64,000 bases of DNA from Ustulina deusta (Eukaryota; Ascomycota; Sordariomycetes; Xylariales; Xylariaceae): positions 124,001-188,000 of the forward strand of contig JAJNNX010000056.1 of assembly GCA_023159155.1 (NCBI GenBank). The letters are read 5' to 3'. The notes under the pieces were generated by a model that saw only the letters and a list, made by a program, of their open reading frames with translations, did not search any database and had not been told where the DNA came from. The number at the start of each line of letters is the position of its first letter. The stretch's first letter is position 1. Positions 9,224 to 22,612 of the stretch are shown here, piece by piece. Made by a program: the position numbers and the translations under genes.

Positions 9224-10153
9224 CTAAGGGATGAAGACCAATCTTCCCTTGCCCGCTAGTGCCTTGTCCTGCCAGGCCTCTTCGATATCCTTCAGCGGCA
9301 CACTGTGGGCGTCCAACAAATTCCAACCCGTCATCGCCGGCACGAGGCTCTTGATCTCCTGTTGTATCACCTGCAGGGCGACGGCACCCGGGCCGGACCC
9401 CCTGACGGTGATGTCGCGCGACCTGAGAAGCGCGGGCGGGATGGCGATTTCCTTCCGCGAAAGGTTGCCGATGATGACGTATTGCAGGGGTCTTTGGATG
9501 TTGAGGGTAGACAGTACGTGCAGGGCGAGGTCTCCGTAGACGTAGTCGAGAACGACGTCGCAGTCGGTCTGGGAGAAGTCTGTGTCTGTGATGGGATCCT
9601 TCTGCACGATGAACTCGTCGAGGCCCTCGACCTTGGCGAGAGCGGCCTCGTCCCGCGCGACACCGATGACCTTGCCAGCGCCGAGCGCCTTAGCCACGAG
9701 GGCCGCCAGTCGACCGCTCGCGCTCGTGGCCCCGAGGATCAGGACGGCGTAGTTCCTGGGCAGATCCGATGTGCGGCGGGCCAGCGCCAACCAACTGCTC
9801 ATTGCCGGGTTGACGCTGGCGGCGAATGACACGGGGTCGACCGTCTCGGGGAGAGGATGGACGACGTCCTTGGCGACGGTGACGAGCTCTGCGAAGGACC
9901 CGAAGCCGCGCTGCAGGTTGATGCAGTAGTACAGCTTGCCCGTGGCGACGTCTCGGCCGACGCAGTCTATGCCGACGTTGTGAGGCAGCCCCCGCGCCGA
10001 GTAGTGCTGTCCGGAGGCGCGGGAGCGGACGACTTGGTGGAGGCCGGCTGCCAAGACGCGGAGCTGGACCTGGTCTGAGGATGGTGCCGGGGCATCATCG
10101 ACAGCCACATATCGCGGGCCTTCGGACCAGTCGCGAACCTGGGCGATGTGCAT
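9224..10153 (-). CDS. Medium-chain dehydrogenase/reductase (quinone oxidoreductase-like), single exon
   Basis: The protein has 309 residues, slightly short for the family. The N-terminal GroES-like fold holds NVGIDCVGRDV (residues about 58-68). The nucleotide-binding Rossmann turn is LILGATSASGRLAAL at about 137-151, matching the zinc-independent MDR branch that binds NADPH. The structural-zinc Cys cluster of classical alcohol dehydrogenases is absent, so a quinone or enone reductase role is more likely than alcohol oxidation. The C-terminus ends in the usual GKGRLVFIP strand. It is tail to tail with the HET gene, with 297 bp between. The coding sequence is GC-rich with strong third-position bias. 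The substrate is unknown. Confidence 0.9.
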   Translation of the reverse strand: MHIAQVRDWSEGPRYVAVDDAPAPSSDQVQLRVLAAGLHQVVRSRASGQHYSARGLPHNVGIDCVGRDVATGKLYYCINLQRGFGSFAELVTVAKDVVHPLPETVDPVSFAASVNPAMSSWLALARRTSDLPRNYAVLILGATSASGRLAALVAKALGAGKVIGVARDEAALAKVEGLDEFIVQKDPITDTDFSQTDCDVVLDYVYGDLALHVLSTLNIQRPLQYVIIGNLSRKEIAIPPALLRSRDITVRGSGPGAVALQVIQQEIKSLVPAMTGWNLLDAHSVPLKDIEEAWQDKALAGKGRLVFIP

Positions 10154-12762
10154 TATCGTGGTTGAGATAGTTGGCTTAGTGGTAAATGTCGGGTTGGGTT
10201 AAGTTTAATGGAAGAAAGCGATACTGTTGCTTGAGCTCTGAAGTGAAATCCAAGCTGAAACGGTGTTTTTATAGATATCTTGAAGGTATAATGGTGCGCG
10301 CGCTTCTTGACTCACGGTCATCGAGTAGGACGACCACCGCATAGATATAGTATTTTAACACCGAGGAGTTGTGACAGAGGTGCCTAGCTGGATAGCGAAC
10401 TTCGAGACTAGGCAGCACTTGTGAAGTGGTTAGATGACATTCGCGCGCCGCTATTGCCGTTTTAGGCGGTGCAAGCAGGGCGGCAGCGGATATGATTGGC
10501 GAATGAGCCCCGGAGCTGAGCACAAAGCCGAACACCAGCCTCGGGGTGGAACTCAGAACTCGGGGATATGCTAACTGTCTAACTATCTATTGAGTGGTCT
10601 GATTTTAGGCACAGTTTATTTTTAATCGAACCCTGATTGCCCGGTAACTTTTAGTCCTGTGAGGATGGGATGTGAAGGATACAAGTCAGAGAGCCTACGT
10701 CGGTCTCTACCCAGTTGTACACAGTATCCTTATCTAAGCCTATGGGGTCATGTCATCTCGAGGTAACCATCTATACCGAGGTTAGTATAGATACCTAAAT
10801 TTGGGAGTTTCGGAAACAAGGCTCGAATACAGTCGAGACTTGCCACTACTCATACAATAGGATCAAAAGTAGAAGAGAGCGTAGAGTCAAGTGAGAGTAA
10901 AAATACGGTGGAATATGCAAGCACATGCCTGTCATGTCATTGAACAGTTGGAATTGCACTTCCTAGATGTTAACTTGGTAGTAAATATCATTTACGCTTC
11001 GGTACTTACCTACATACTTATTTAATGTCTATCTAGTTCTACCTATACCTACACTACTGTCGGTAGTATATTTTTGTAAGTCCCTAACCTCCACGTCTCG
11101 GTAGGTTAGTCTGCTATCCACGTCTACTAGATAAGTACAATAACCCAGGTGTCAGTCTTGTCTGCTCTCCCCTCAACAAGCATACTTGTCTGCACCATAG
11201 TTGTTAATCTTGGCTACTCGCGCCTTAGCTCATTTGAACTCCTCATCGCAATCCCCCAACTCTTCCAATTCTTTGAAGCGAAAGTCATAGGTGCCCAACT
11301 TACCATGCAGGATATATATGAGAAAGAACACCTCCGCAGCAGGCTATGCTTGTAATATATCCATTATAAAAGGGGACAATACGGGGTGGTGTCTAGGATA
11401 GTCGCTATGTATGTACTGGGAATAGGGCTTGGTTTCTTGTGTCTTTGTCTTTTTTCCTACACATATTTACCCCTGTACACTAAAGTTGTGGAGAACTCTC
11501 AGAGTCAGAGTGCAACGTTGACTATATTTACTTGACTACTTTAGCATACCTACGAGCCTCATGATAGCACGCAATGAGCCAGATATCAATCCCATCAGCA
11601 GACAAACACTCCATATTCAATATTAGCTTATCTTAGCAGTGACTTTGAGCCCATACTTCGAGTAATAGAGACCGAAACGGACCAAAGCGTGCAACATGGT
11701 CCATGTAATTGATTAGCTTTAGCGCAGTAGCTTAGGTAATATCGCCAAGCTGTGACAGCCCAGCTTTGGCCTAAAAAAGCAGTGCTCCAGATTGCTCCCC
11801 GAACCGGAACACCACCAACATCAACAGCAATAGGTAGGTATAACAAATGTGTCACCAAAATAACCGTTTTTTCTACCATTTTGGCTATGCCTGCAGATTG
11901 TAAATAGAGAACTGCAGCTACAGCTGCAGCAGTCAGAAATGGTTAATTATAAAGAGCTATAGCTGCCCTACAGTCGGTAAAAAGAAAAGTCCCGCGTAGT
12001 GCACAGCCAAATTACCCAGTGTCGGTTATCTGCGGATATACGCTGCACCTAAGCCCAACCAACTGTATGAGCTGCGTTGAGTTGAGCAGAATTGAAAAGC
12101 ATATGGGGCCTTTCTCATGGTTATTAAGTCATTATCTAGGTGAGCGAGTAGGTATATGTTTCGCCACGCTCAATCAACATTTCTTCATTTCGAGGCAGCG
12201 ATAGAACGGGACTACAACAAAGACAACATTTCGAACAAAACACAATAAAACAAAATAAGAAAAGAATTTCTGTAAGTATGTATTGTATATACTTCCATTA
12301 TCATTTGTAATAGGTAAACCTCAAATAGTCCAAGTAACGCCGCCCAGTGCAGATGTCGTCTTCAGTCCCCTGTCTCTATCTATTTGTCATACATTCTGCG
12401 TTACGTACATGTCTACATAACAGAGAGCTATGTCACACGACCTGATGAGGGAAAATAGAAATACTGACTGGTATGGTGTTGTTTTGTACGTAGGAAAACA
12501 AACGTGCAAAAAATTTCTATGGGCAACCAAGCCAGACAGTTCTCTCTCTCTCTCTCCGATTATCTCCACCTCTTTCTCCTATGTCTATGGATAGATATGT
12601 ATGTATGTACGTTGGTTTTGGTAGAAGGGAAATGCATGGTCTAATGATGGCATGAGAAGGGTATTGATGTTTTGGAAACCATTGTTTCACAGTCTAGAAG
12701 TAGATAGGTATGTTGGAAAGTGAAGAGCGACGTAGGAAGGTTTGGGTGTTCGGCAGTTTTCT
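10154..12762. other. 2.6 kb gene-poor spacer with TACCTA-type tracts
   Basis: AT-rich spacer between the MDR gene promoter and the 3' end of the ABC transporter. It has scattered TACCTA/TAGGTA tracts at about 10985-11060 and a (TC)n microsatellite at 12541-12556. Open frames in it are short and unlike known proteins. No gene is called. Confidence 0.5.
12541..12556 (+). repeat. (TC)8 microsatellite
   Basis: Eight TC units lie downstream of the ABC transporter stop codon. Confidence 0.85.
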
Positions 12763-15700
12763 TTACTCCTTCTTCGCCTTCGTCTTGCGCGGATTCTTGG
12801 GCACGCGGGTGAGCCAGTAGAGGAAGATCGCGCCAACAATATTGAAGGCAATGTAGACGAAAAGAAGACCGAAGTTACGCCAGCGGTCCGCTGCAGAGGG
12901 TAGATGATGTTAGTCAATGATAATAACGAAAGGGGGAAAGGGGGTTGCGGGCAGGACTTACCGAAAATGACGCTCGTCTGGGCAAGATAGCTGTTCGTCT
13001 CTTTGACAGGGCAATATTGGCAATTGGCCATGTTATTCTCGGTGCCGGGCTCCAGGTAGCCGGCAATTTTGAGTTGCGTTGCCATGTACGACATGCAAGT
13101 CTGGTTGGCGGGTGGGTCGAAGGTCAGGAACTCGTTGCTAGCGCACACGACATTCGTGTTACCAACACTGAAGGACAGGAGAGACGAGACGAGATACGTG
13201 AAGGGGCTGACGCGGTACAGGAAGATCCAGAAATGTGGAAACTGGTCGGGACGGGCGAGGACACCACAGAAGATGAGGCATAGCGTGAAGAGAAGGTTGG
13301 CCACATTACCACCGGCCTCCGCCGTCTCGAAGGCCGCGATGATCAGGTGGGTAAAGGTGCACGTGAAGAGGAGGAAACAGAGGATGAGTAGGAAGACGAG
13401 GGCACCGCGCTCCGCCGTCGCGCCGTCTTCGTAGGTGTTCCGGTACAAACCCAAGGGGTAGTACCACCCGAAGAACATGACGACGGCCATCAAGGTGTTC
13501 CAGGGAATCTCGACGACGATCTGCGAGAGCATGAAGACCTGCCAACTGTAGACTTTGGACGGGCGCTCGCGCACCTCATAGAGCGATCGTTGGATGACGA
13601 AGTGCGGCATCGTTTGCTGCACCATCTGACCAAACACCGTGAGCAGTTGGAATACGGCAAATGTCTGGTTCTGGAGACCCTGGATCGAGTTGGGGGAACG
13701 GAAAAAGACAAAACCGATGAACAGGGCGACGAAGGCACAGAGGGCGAGTTTGGAGTAGATGTAAGTCGGGTTGCGCCAGTACTGTTGGAAGACACGGTGC
13801 GTGACCTCCTTGAACTGTACCGTAAACGGAGCGGCATGTTCGCGGAAGGATTGGTCGCCCTGCATGGGAGGAGCATTGGAAGCGTCGTCCCTCAGCTGTT
13901 GCAACTCCGCCTTCACGTCGCGGAATTCGGGACTCTCGCGCCACGTCTGGAACCAGTCACGATCCGTTGTGCTACCAGGAGCGGCACCAATGGCGTCCAA
14001 CATCCATTCCGCAGGGTTAGCAGTCGCGGGGCAAGGAGGCGCACCATGACGTTCGAAGTAGCTAGTTAGGGTCTGAGAATTCTCGCCGATTTCGCCGAAA
14101 TAGACCGTCTTGCCACCCTTTGCTAAGAAGAGGAGTCGGTCGAAACGCTGGAAAAGCATGGCGGAAGGCTGGTGGATCGTGCAGAGGACAGCTTGTCCGG
14201 CCTTGGTTAGCTTCTCTAGCAGATCCAAAATGGCCCAAGAAGTCTGCGAGTCGAGACCCGACGTAGGCTCGTCGACGAAGAGTAGTAGTGGTGGCTTAGC
14301 GGCGAGCTCGACACCAATTGTCAGACGCTTGCGCTGTTCAACATTGAGGCCTTCGCCGAGGACACCGACGACGGCATCGGCGTACTCTTCCATTTCCAAA
14401 AGCCTGATGACCTCATCGACGTATGCCAGTTTCTCCTCGCGCGGCACGTCGGCCGGTTGGCGAAGAATAGCAGAGAAGTTGAGAGCCTCACGAACCGTCG
14501 TGGTAGCGAGATGCAGATCCTGTTGTTGAACGTAGCCAGTCTTGCGCTGGAAAGAAGCATCACAGGGCCGACCATCGACGAGCATGTCACCGGTGATCAC
14601 ACCCATGGTGATGCGACTTGCCAGGGCATCCAGAAGCGTTGTTTTTCCTGCACCAGAAACGCCCATAAGAGCTGTGAGTGTGCCGGGTTTGACCCAACCA
14701 TCGACGTGATCGAGGATGCGCCTCGGTTCGCCCTTGATCTTGATGTCGTAGCACACATCATCCCAGTGGAAGACACTCTTCTGCTGTTCGAGGAAACCAG
14801 CTTCCTTATTGCCTGGAGCAGGGCGGCTTGCGTTAGTAGCAGTTGGGCCGACACGAGGGCCCTCGCCCTCTTCAATATCACCCTTGCGCTCCTTGAATTG
14901 GGCGGGTTTGTGGCCACGTCGGAACACAAGAACCTCTCCCTTGGACTTCTTCTCAGAGACGAGCTCGGCAGCGACCAAGTACGTGAACAAGGAAAATAGC
15001 ACGAACGCAATGATAATACCCAGGTTTCGCCATTTGTGAGAGGCATAGTATTGGAAAGCCGAGGCCAGGTACTGGTCGCCATCCACCGTCTGTGAGCCGG
15101 GAACACTACCTACGACACTGCAAACCTGGTTGGCTGGATCAACGTTTGCGTATTCGGGAATGGCCGGCGAGGGGATGATTTCGGTACATCGAAACTGTCG
15201 ACCGGAAAATTCATTGACCATCATTGACTCGAATGCGTAGGCAAGAGGGTCAACATAGTTCAGCCAACGGCACCAACTCAACATATAGTTGACCGGGATG
15301 ATGAAGCCGGTAAATACGACGAGATCGAGAATGAGAATGGCAGCCGGGACCAGAGCCTGTGAGAGAGTTCTTGACGAAGAGGCAAGGGTGCGGAAAATCA
15401 TACTCATACCCAGAACTGTCACGAACGAGAAGAGCAGGTAGAAGAAGAATGCACCGGGTTCGCGGCGTAGGTTCGTTAAGAAATACAATGACGTGTTGAA
15501 GATGATAGTATTGAGGACCTTGTAAGGCAAGTCGCAGAGCATAGACGAGACGGCCTCGGCCGACGGGTGATACAAGGCATAGCGGTCATGCTTCTCGACG
15601 ATAGGGCGTTGAGCGTAAAGTGTAAGAATCTAGAAATGTGAGTCAGCTACAAGCTTCGACAAGGCAGTGAAAGTGGGAAGGGACCATGAACTCACTTCCA

Positions 15701-17462
15701 GTGCGCTAGCAAATGCATTCAGGAGACAAGCGAAGAAGATGAGGGCGCCTCTTTGGTAGAAGCTCCCCGTGGTGGGCTGAAGGTTGTAGAACACACTGCC
15801 TACGATGAGAGACATGATGAAGTTGCCGATAAGAGAGCCGATCGTGATACTGGGATCACCCTTAAGTCGAAGCCAACCTCTCCAGAGACAAAGGCGAATT
15901 TGTTGGAGAAAAGATAGCGTGTACGGAGATTTCGCGCGTTGGCCCCTCGCCTGCTGCTCTCTCCTGGAAGCACGGAAGGCTTCAGCATCGGGTCCGTTGA
16001 TAGGATGCTCTTTCTTGTACTCCTCAATATCGGCCTGAAGAGCAGTGTACTCGGGACTGCTCTTCCAGGCCGCGGCGAACTCATCCGGCGTGCGCGGCAC
16101 CTTTCCCTCGAAACCATCTCGAACAACACGTTCTATTGGGCTTGTCATGGAAGTCAAGAAATCAGGAGTTGTCTGACGGGCAGGGCACTCAAAGCCGAGG
16201 TTGATGAAGTATTGCTTAGCCTCCCCAGTGGGGCCGAAGTAGATTTGCCGACCCTCATACAAGACAGTGACCTTGTCGAAGTAGTCGTACCCGACTTGAG
16301 GAGATTGGTAGATGGACACGCAAGCCGTGTTTCCGAACAGTTCGGTTTGCGTTCGTAGCGTCTTACAGAACTCAACAGCGTTGGCACTGTCCAGACCTCG
16401 CGTACTGTTATCCCAGCATTGCAAGGGGGCACGGCTGAGAGTGGCCTCTGAGATTGTGACACGCTTGCGTTCACCGCCAGAAACACCACGAATGTACTCA
16501 TTACCCACACGCGTGTTGATGGTGTGTGAGATACCGAACATGGCCATAGTGACATCCCGCAGGTGGTTTGCATAGGTCATTCTATCGACACCTTCTGGAA
16601 GATGACGGGGAGCACGAGCTTGAGCAGCGAAGGTGAGGGTCTCACCAACTGTCAGCATGGGGAAATGGACGTCTATCTCGGCGGTGTAGATAGCCTCGCC
16701 TCGATGTTGCGTATGCATCTCCTTCGCGGAGATACCCTGGTAGTTAAAGTAGGTTTGATCGTCGATGTAGATACCAGCAGTCTCCCCGGCGATGGCCTTC
16801 AGAAAGGTGGTGCATCCAGATCCGGGAGGACCCAGGACGACCAACATCTCACCTTTGCGCACGACGCCATCGAAGTTTCGCAGGATGTCAATCTTCGTTC
16901 CCTTGTTGCCAAAAAGCCTGCGACCCTGGGCGATGGCCTCGACCCAGACATTACCAACGTCCTTCTGATAGTCGGTCGCGGAGCCAAAACCATGGACACT
17001 CATGTTTTGAAAGCAGACACCAGCGGTTCGGAACTCCTTTCCTTCGCTCGCAGTCATCTCGACCATGGCCTTGGCCCAGTCTCGGGCCCTAAAGTTGGGC
17101 GAATTCGGGTTTATAGACGAGTTCTCATCGGCATTCAAGTAAGGGTTGGTTCCAGGCGTCCAATGGGCCTGGGATTGTGTCGTGTACTTTCGTGCTAACT
17201 CATGGACGAGCGACTCACGGCGCTTGGACTCGACGGCGTCGTCATCGGTGGATTCATCGATCGATCCCAAATCTTTCTTTCCCATGCTCTCATGGCCGGC
17301 TTCGGTAGTTGATGTTGTTTGCCTTCTCGATGCCTTGCCGCTCAATTTGCCATCACCACTTTCCTCTCCTAGCTCCTCGTGCACCGGCGAGGTGATCCCC
17401 GGTGACGCCGTGGCTTGGGCAGTGCGGTCATAATTCGAAAACCCGCCGCCTGTCCACGACAT
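12763..17462 (-). CDS. PDR-type ABC transporter (ABCG full transporter, CDR1-like)
   Basis: Exons 17462-15696, 15629-12962 and 12890-12763 give about 1520 residues, the normal size for a PDR pump. Introns are 66 and 71 bp with GTGAGT and GTAAGT donors. The layout is the reversed (NBD-TMD)x2. NBD1 has the degenerate fungal Walker [12 protein letters not shown] near residue 210 and the signature VSGGERKRV near 324. NBD2 has a canonical Walker [14 protein letters not shown] near 910 and Walker [15 protein letters not shown] near 1035, with a degenerate signature (LNVEQRKRL). This NBD asymmetry is typical of PDR pumps. Membrane segments lie at about 525-790 and 1195-1490; the last exon gives the final TM helix ([19 protein letters not shown]) and a Lys-rich tail. 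These plasma-membrane pumps expel drugs, azoles and plant toxins using ATP. Confidence 0.95.
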
Positions 17463-20400
17463 CTTGGCACCTTGCTGGGTCTCAACCCAAGCTCCGAGCG
17501 ACTTCTTATCGTTGGATGAATGACCTCGAGGAGTCTGTGTATCACGAAGGTTCGCGATGCGCGCCCAAAGATTGACGGGTATTCGGAAGGGCGGCGTGCC
17601 GCGAAGTTGGTATGAAAGGAGAGTGAAGAATAATTAGAGATTATTACTAGAGTAGAGAATAAATATTAGTGGGAAGACAGGTCACAGCACCGATCCTAAA
17701 GCAAGACTTACAAAGGATGTATCTGAAGGGGTGAGGCGAGGGATTTTGAGAAGACGAGGCACAGAGAGACGTCAGTCAGCCCTTGTGTTTGAGTCCTGTC
17801 TTGACAATTAAAGCTGCCCGGGGCTGACCTGGGGGGTGTCTAATTAATTATATATCTAGTTTCGTTTCCGTTTTCCCCCTGGTCAGGGTCGGCACTGTCC
17901 CGAGCACGCTATGAATACGTGCACTAGTATCGTGCTCTTGGCGTGTTTGTGAAATCCCGGCTAGGTGAAATGCCAGCTGTGTCGGAGATTCTTTACAAAG
18001 AACTGGGTGCGAGAGAAGGCGGAAATTCCGCGGTGTCGGGCGACAACAATTGCATAACGCACAATGGATGTATAGCTGGTGGTACTAGCCCAATCCGACG
18101 CAGGAACTGCTCATTACTCTAAAAATCCGGACAGAAACCGTCGTCTTTCGGCCCGGTCTTCTAGAGCTCTAGCTGCGAACATCCCGTCGGACTCTTTGTA
18201 GAACCCGGCACCCCGCCTCCTACTGCCACTAGAGCAGGCATAACTTCTTTTTTTTTATGCAAGGTGGTCTTAGACCACTGCAGTGGACATCCATTAGGTA
18301 CTGTCCATCGTAGCTCAACCAATTAATGCCCCTTTACCCACTGTTTTAATGGTTGTTCGTCCCATCCTGTCGGAACTGCATTTGCAGGAACGGGCGCTGC
18401 CGATGCAAGTCATCATGATACCGCCATCTTTTTTTCTTTTCTTTTTTCTTTTTTGTCATGTTCTTATGTTCTGTCTTTGGTGGTCAATCATCTTGAATAT
18501 TGGGTACCTAGTATACAGGATAAATAGAAGATGATCAATGTATACACGCTACCAAGACCTACCAGCACCAATGCTCATATAGTATACATGGGTATGTACA
18601 ACCTATACGATTACAGGCAGTAGGTACCTGGTGATTACAGTGGGAGTGATGTTACACGAAATACCCATGCTAATTCACTAAGTAGAGGTTAATAGTAGGT
18701 AGTATCTATGTCACAGCTGCCAGCCCGTATGCCGTTGCGCCAACAACCTTGAAACGTCTGCAATACCCCAAAGTGGGATATCTGCGCTTCTGTACGATAT
18801 AATATACGCTTCCGAGTTGGCCCCATGCCCACGCCAGCGTATGGCATGACAACCTTGTAGTACTACTAGTAGGTACTGTAGTCTGCACAATTCATCACTG
18901 CACCATTAGTACCTAGGTACTTGTTTAAGTGTGCGTATTCACTTACCGTACTACTAGTAGTGCCCAGAGCTGATCTGACACGATGTGGGACTTTTACATC
19001 AGAAATCTTCTCATCCCCCATGGCGTGGTCGAATCAACTTGTTCCGTCAGATCTATGTGTAACACAGGATCAGCATGTTGCATTCCATCAGCAGAAAGGA
19101 GGCGGTAGTGTAATTGTAATGGAGTGACATTGTGGCGTATCACTGAGGTCATCGTCCCCGGGGGATTCCGTTATGAGAATTAATTGACTTACATATTTTG
19201 AGCAGTGTAGCAATACCGCAGTACAGTACCAAGTTTGCTTTTACATCTTGGCGACTGTCAATGATAAATAGCTACGGACGCTACCGGTAGATCGGTCTCT
19301 AGATTCCTTAGACTGCCTTTCAAGTAGTATACAGTAGTTCAGAACCTTCTCCTTTTTTCTTTGTTTGTTTTTTTCCACTTTGGGCGTAATGTTTCCGGGT
19401 TTATGCTAACGCTTCCCGGATACAGTGTCCTCCGGTAAGAAACCCAGGCGCCATCTGGCCGTTAGCGTACGCCACCTCATCACCCCTTTTCCCTCCTGGT
19501 TGATTTCACCCTACCCACCCCTCTTTTTCTCGTGTACCTATTTACTGCCCGCCCCACACTAGCCTATTTACATATAATCGGGTTGTGGCAATTGTCCGGC
19601 ACCCCGCCATCTCGATCTTATAGGTATGCGAAAAACCCCCGACTCATCTCAAAAATATCAACCGACAACCCGTATCCAGGGCATATGACGTGTCGTTTCT
19701 AGAAACTACGTGGCCCAGCTGATCTCGTCGTTTCTGCTAACATTTCCAAATAGACGCGAGTTATTGTAGAACAGGCCTCTTTTCATGCTAGCTACTCATT
19801 GCTTGCCGAACGACGGGACACAGCACAGAACCGCCCAGAAAACTATCACAGATTATAAAGCTTACAGTTACTGTTGCTTTGTATTACACACAATAGGTTG
19901 GCACGTTTCAACCGGGTTAGCCGGGTCTATTTATAGTGGAACAAACAAATAGGTTGAACAAGCACTGAGTCAGTAGATTTTTTATGTCGACTCTTGACAA
20001 CGCTCTATTCCTTGTAGACAATCAACTGGCTGCCTAACTATTACTACTCCTGTATCACGAAATAACCTATCCAAGTCTGTAACATCGGAGTGATCATCTA
20101 CCGAGTAGCTTCTATTGAACCAAGTTAAGTGCACTGTAATATCTAGTTGCGTCTCCCCTGCAAGAAAGACAGCTTGTCGTAGTATAGATTCCGAAGAAAA
20201 GATACAAAATATCCATTCTATGGTTAGTTTACCGCTCGAGCGACTCGCCTGGACGACCACCACCAAACACACCCATACAACAAAGTGACAACAATGGCTG
20301 CGAACTGGCTCCGGTGCAATACTATGACCACTCAATATATAATAACATCATCAAGTGTTTATGAGCTACTATGGTTTGTGAGAGTGATATCTGTTATCTT

Positions 20401-22318
20401 AAACCAGTCAACACATACCGTAGCGCTCCTTGTCTGTGATGTATCAAGAGTACACTAATCGATGGAGGGTAGAAACACCATGGCCCAGAAATTAGTCAGT
20501 TGTTTTGAAAACCGTGGATGACCAAGGACACGCCAGAAGTTCTTTTTAATCGGATGTCCGGAATCTTACCAGCTGAGATGAGCATGCAACTTTCGGTCTT
20601 TTTCCGTAAGGGGTTGCAAGATGCGAGAGGAATGATTTATTCCACCCAATAGATAGGGAGCTGACTAGGACAGCACCAGGTTGCAAGATATATAGCCGAC
20701 TACTTGTCCTATCTACTTCGTCAGGTTTACCATTTGACGACAACATCGAATACCTAACCCATCGTGCAACCTGATTTGCTATTATTAGTATTATTAGTGA
20801 TATTAATTCGATAATACATGACACCCACAAGCCGTTAATACTGTCAGCATGTATTCACCTAACTCACCAAGATAGCCCGCAATATCTCTAGTCCATCCTA
20901 CGAATAACAATTCTTACTTCCCCCATGGATCCGTCCTGTGTAGCAGCTGCCAGCTGATAAGCCAGTCGGTCGGATGTTCATGAGATATAACTAGGACTCT
21001 ATCCAACTAGGTGGCACTCATATCAGCTATCCTAGCTTCCCAGATCAAGAATGCGAATATCATGGCCCTAATCGATTGTATTATCATCATCAACTCCCCC
21101 GCCCCCGCAGCTCCCGGGTACAAACAAACTGTCCGAACCGAGTGCAACGCGTATTCTAGGGTAGGTATGACCATGCTGATAAAACTACAGGTGCTTATTT
21201 ACACCCGCCCTCCATGAGACATCGTCTGTAAGACCGAGATTGAATGCTCGCTATTTTGCCTATCTTTACAATAGGCTTAGCGTCTTCCCCTCCACCTCCC
21301 TTCCCGCGTACTACCATTAATCCACCGAGTGATATCTCGATGCTGTGACCAGGAGTTGTGAGTTAAGAGTACAAGAGGACTGCCTACGTATCCCCCTTTC
21401 ATTGTAAGGGATAGTCAATGTGCGTATTCCGGAGTTTCGTGGGATTGTCATAGCCAACGCTCTAAGAACTTCTGTGTCGGGTGAGAAAGCAAAGCTGTTG
21501 ACTAATTAGATGCTGGTAGCCGTCTAGATGGGAAAAGGTGTGATGAGGTGTCCTCCATCACCTCTAGATTTGCCATCACCACACAGTCTTGAAACCTCGC
21601 ATAGTTCGGCCTTTCTATCCCTTAGCCTGGTAGGAGGTTCTTGAGGAACATAACTAGACCGGACAATTGAGACCTAATGAGTGACCCTTATCAGCGTCGA
21701 TATGAGCGTGCCTTGACTTCATCCTACGCCTTAAGGGTCTTGCTGTGCCCTGTAGATCATATTTGTGACGCCATCAGCACGCCGCCCCAGTGACCTCCGA
21801 GGCCCAGTACAGGTGTTCCTTCAGCTTGCCCCTCGGAGTGCCTATCAACACGTTTCAGATGTGTGCTAAATAATCACCACTTCGTGTAACCATTCTGCCC
21901 CCCGGTGATGATAATTGGGAACAGATAACGGGCTGGTCATGACTGAGTGTCCGATATCCTAAGTGCCATGCCGGTTGTACCTTAAAAATTGACCGCCCCT
22001 CGACCGTGTTAGATCCTAGAGGAAATTTGTGTAGGCCAGTAACGCCTTGTTGTTGTTGAAGGTATGCGGCAAAGCCACCTTCATTTAGGGGAATGCTCAT
22101 TCATGTGGCGTTTAAATCAAGGGTAGATAGTAATAAGACGCAACTTGTCGAGCCAGTATACTCATAATTGAACACGGAATTTGGTTAGTTCATCAATTCT
22201 GGGTCTGAGCCACGTGAATAATTGTGACATCTTTAATAATCCATGCTACATTTCTACGATTTTGCTTAAAATGACGAGAGTAGGTACCTATAGTTTTCAA
22301 GGACCAGAAATGAAAGCC
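17463..22318. other. 4.9 kb gene-poor spacer, including the ABC transporter promoter
   Basis: Bases 17463 to about 18100 are the likely ABC promoter, with a Zn2Cys6-type site at 18020-18034. A T-rich tract lies at about 18426-18455. The rest is AT-rich with TAGTAGGTA tracts (18690-18960). No open frame longer than about 120 codons occurs, and none resembles a family I know. I see no transposon ends, tRNA or CRISPR-like repeats. Confidence 0.5.
18020..18034. promoter_or_regulatory. Candidate Zn2Cys6 (PDRE-like) site upstream of the ABC transporter
   Basis: CGGAAATTCCGCGGT combines an inverted CGG pair (CGG N5 CCG) with an overlapping CCGCGG core. Its TCCGCGGT end matches the yeast PDRE consensus TCCGYGGR at seven of eight bases. 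It lies about 560 bp upstream of the ABC start codon. Such sites bind Pdr1-type zinc-cluster regulators in yeast; use in this fungus is inference. Confidence 0.25.
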
Positions 22319-22606
22319 CTACTCATCTCCCTTCTTAGGAAAACCCCTTAGATCAATTCCTCGAGTGAAAGAATCTTCAAGTCCGTTTCGAAACATAGTT
22401 AAAAGATTATCGGTCTCGTCTCTTCGATTTATTTTTGCCATGTATTCATCATCAAACGCTTGAAGTTTCAAACCTCCTCTTATGTTACGAGGCAGGTATA
22501 CGCTTTCATATACACCCAAGGACTCGCCTTCGGCAGGTAAATCACGACCAATATCATCACCCTCCTCCCTCCCTCCTTTTCGCGACTTCCCGTCCCCCCC
22601 TATATA
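22319..22606 (-). other. Unexplained open frame just downstream of the GH30 gene
   Basis: A 96-codon stop-free stretch follows the GH30 stop in the same frame, after two further codons and a TGA. Its composition looks coding: it is rich in charged residues, as in GVYESVYLPRNIRGGL and TRGIDLRGFPKKGDE, and it ends in TAG. GH30 proteins normally end where the upstream stop is (TTWVLP), so read-through is unlikely. It could be a last exon of another gene, a gene relic or chance. I do not recognise it. Confidence 0.2.
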
Positions 22607-22612
22607 TCATCC

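Noticed and set aside
12763..17462. Two separate half-size ABC genes
   Set aside because: A 66-bp intron with good sites joins the two frames at phase 0 and restores the TMD1 sequence, giving one normal PDR transporter.
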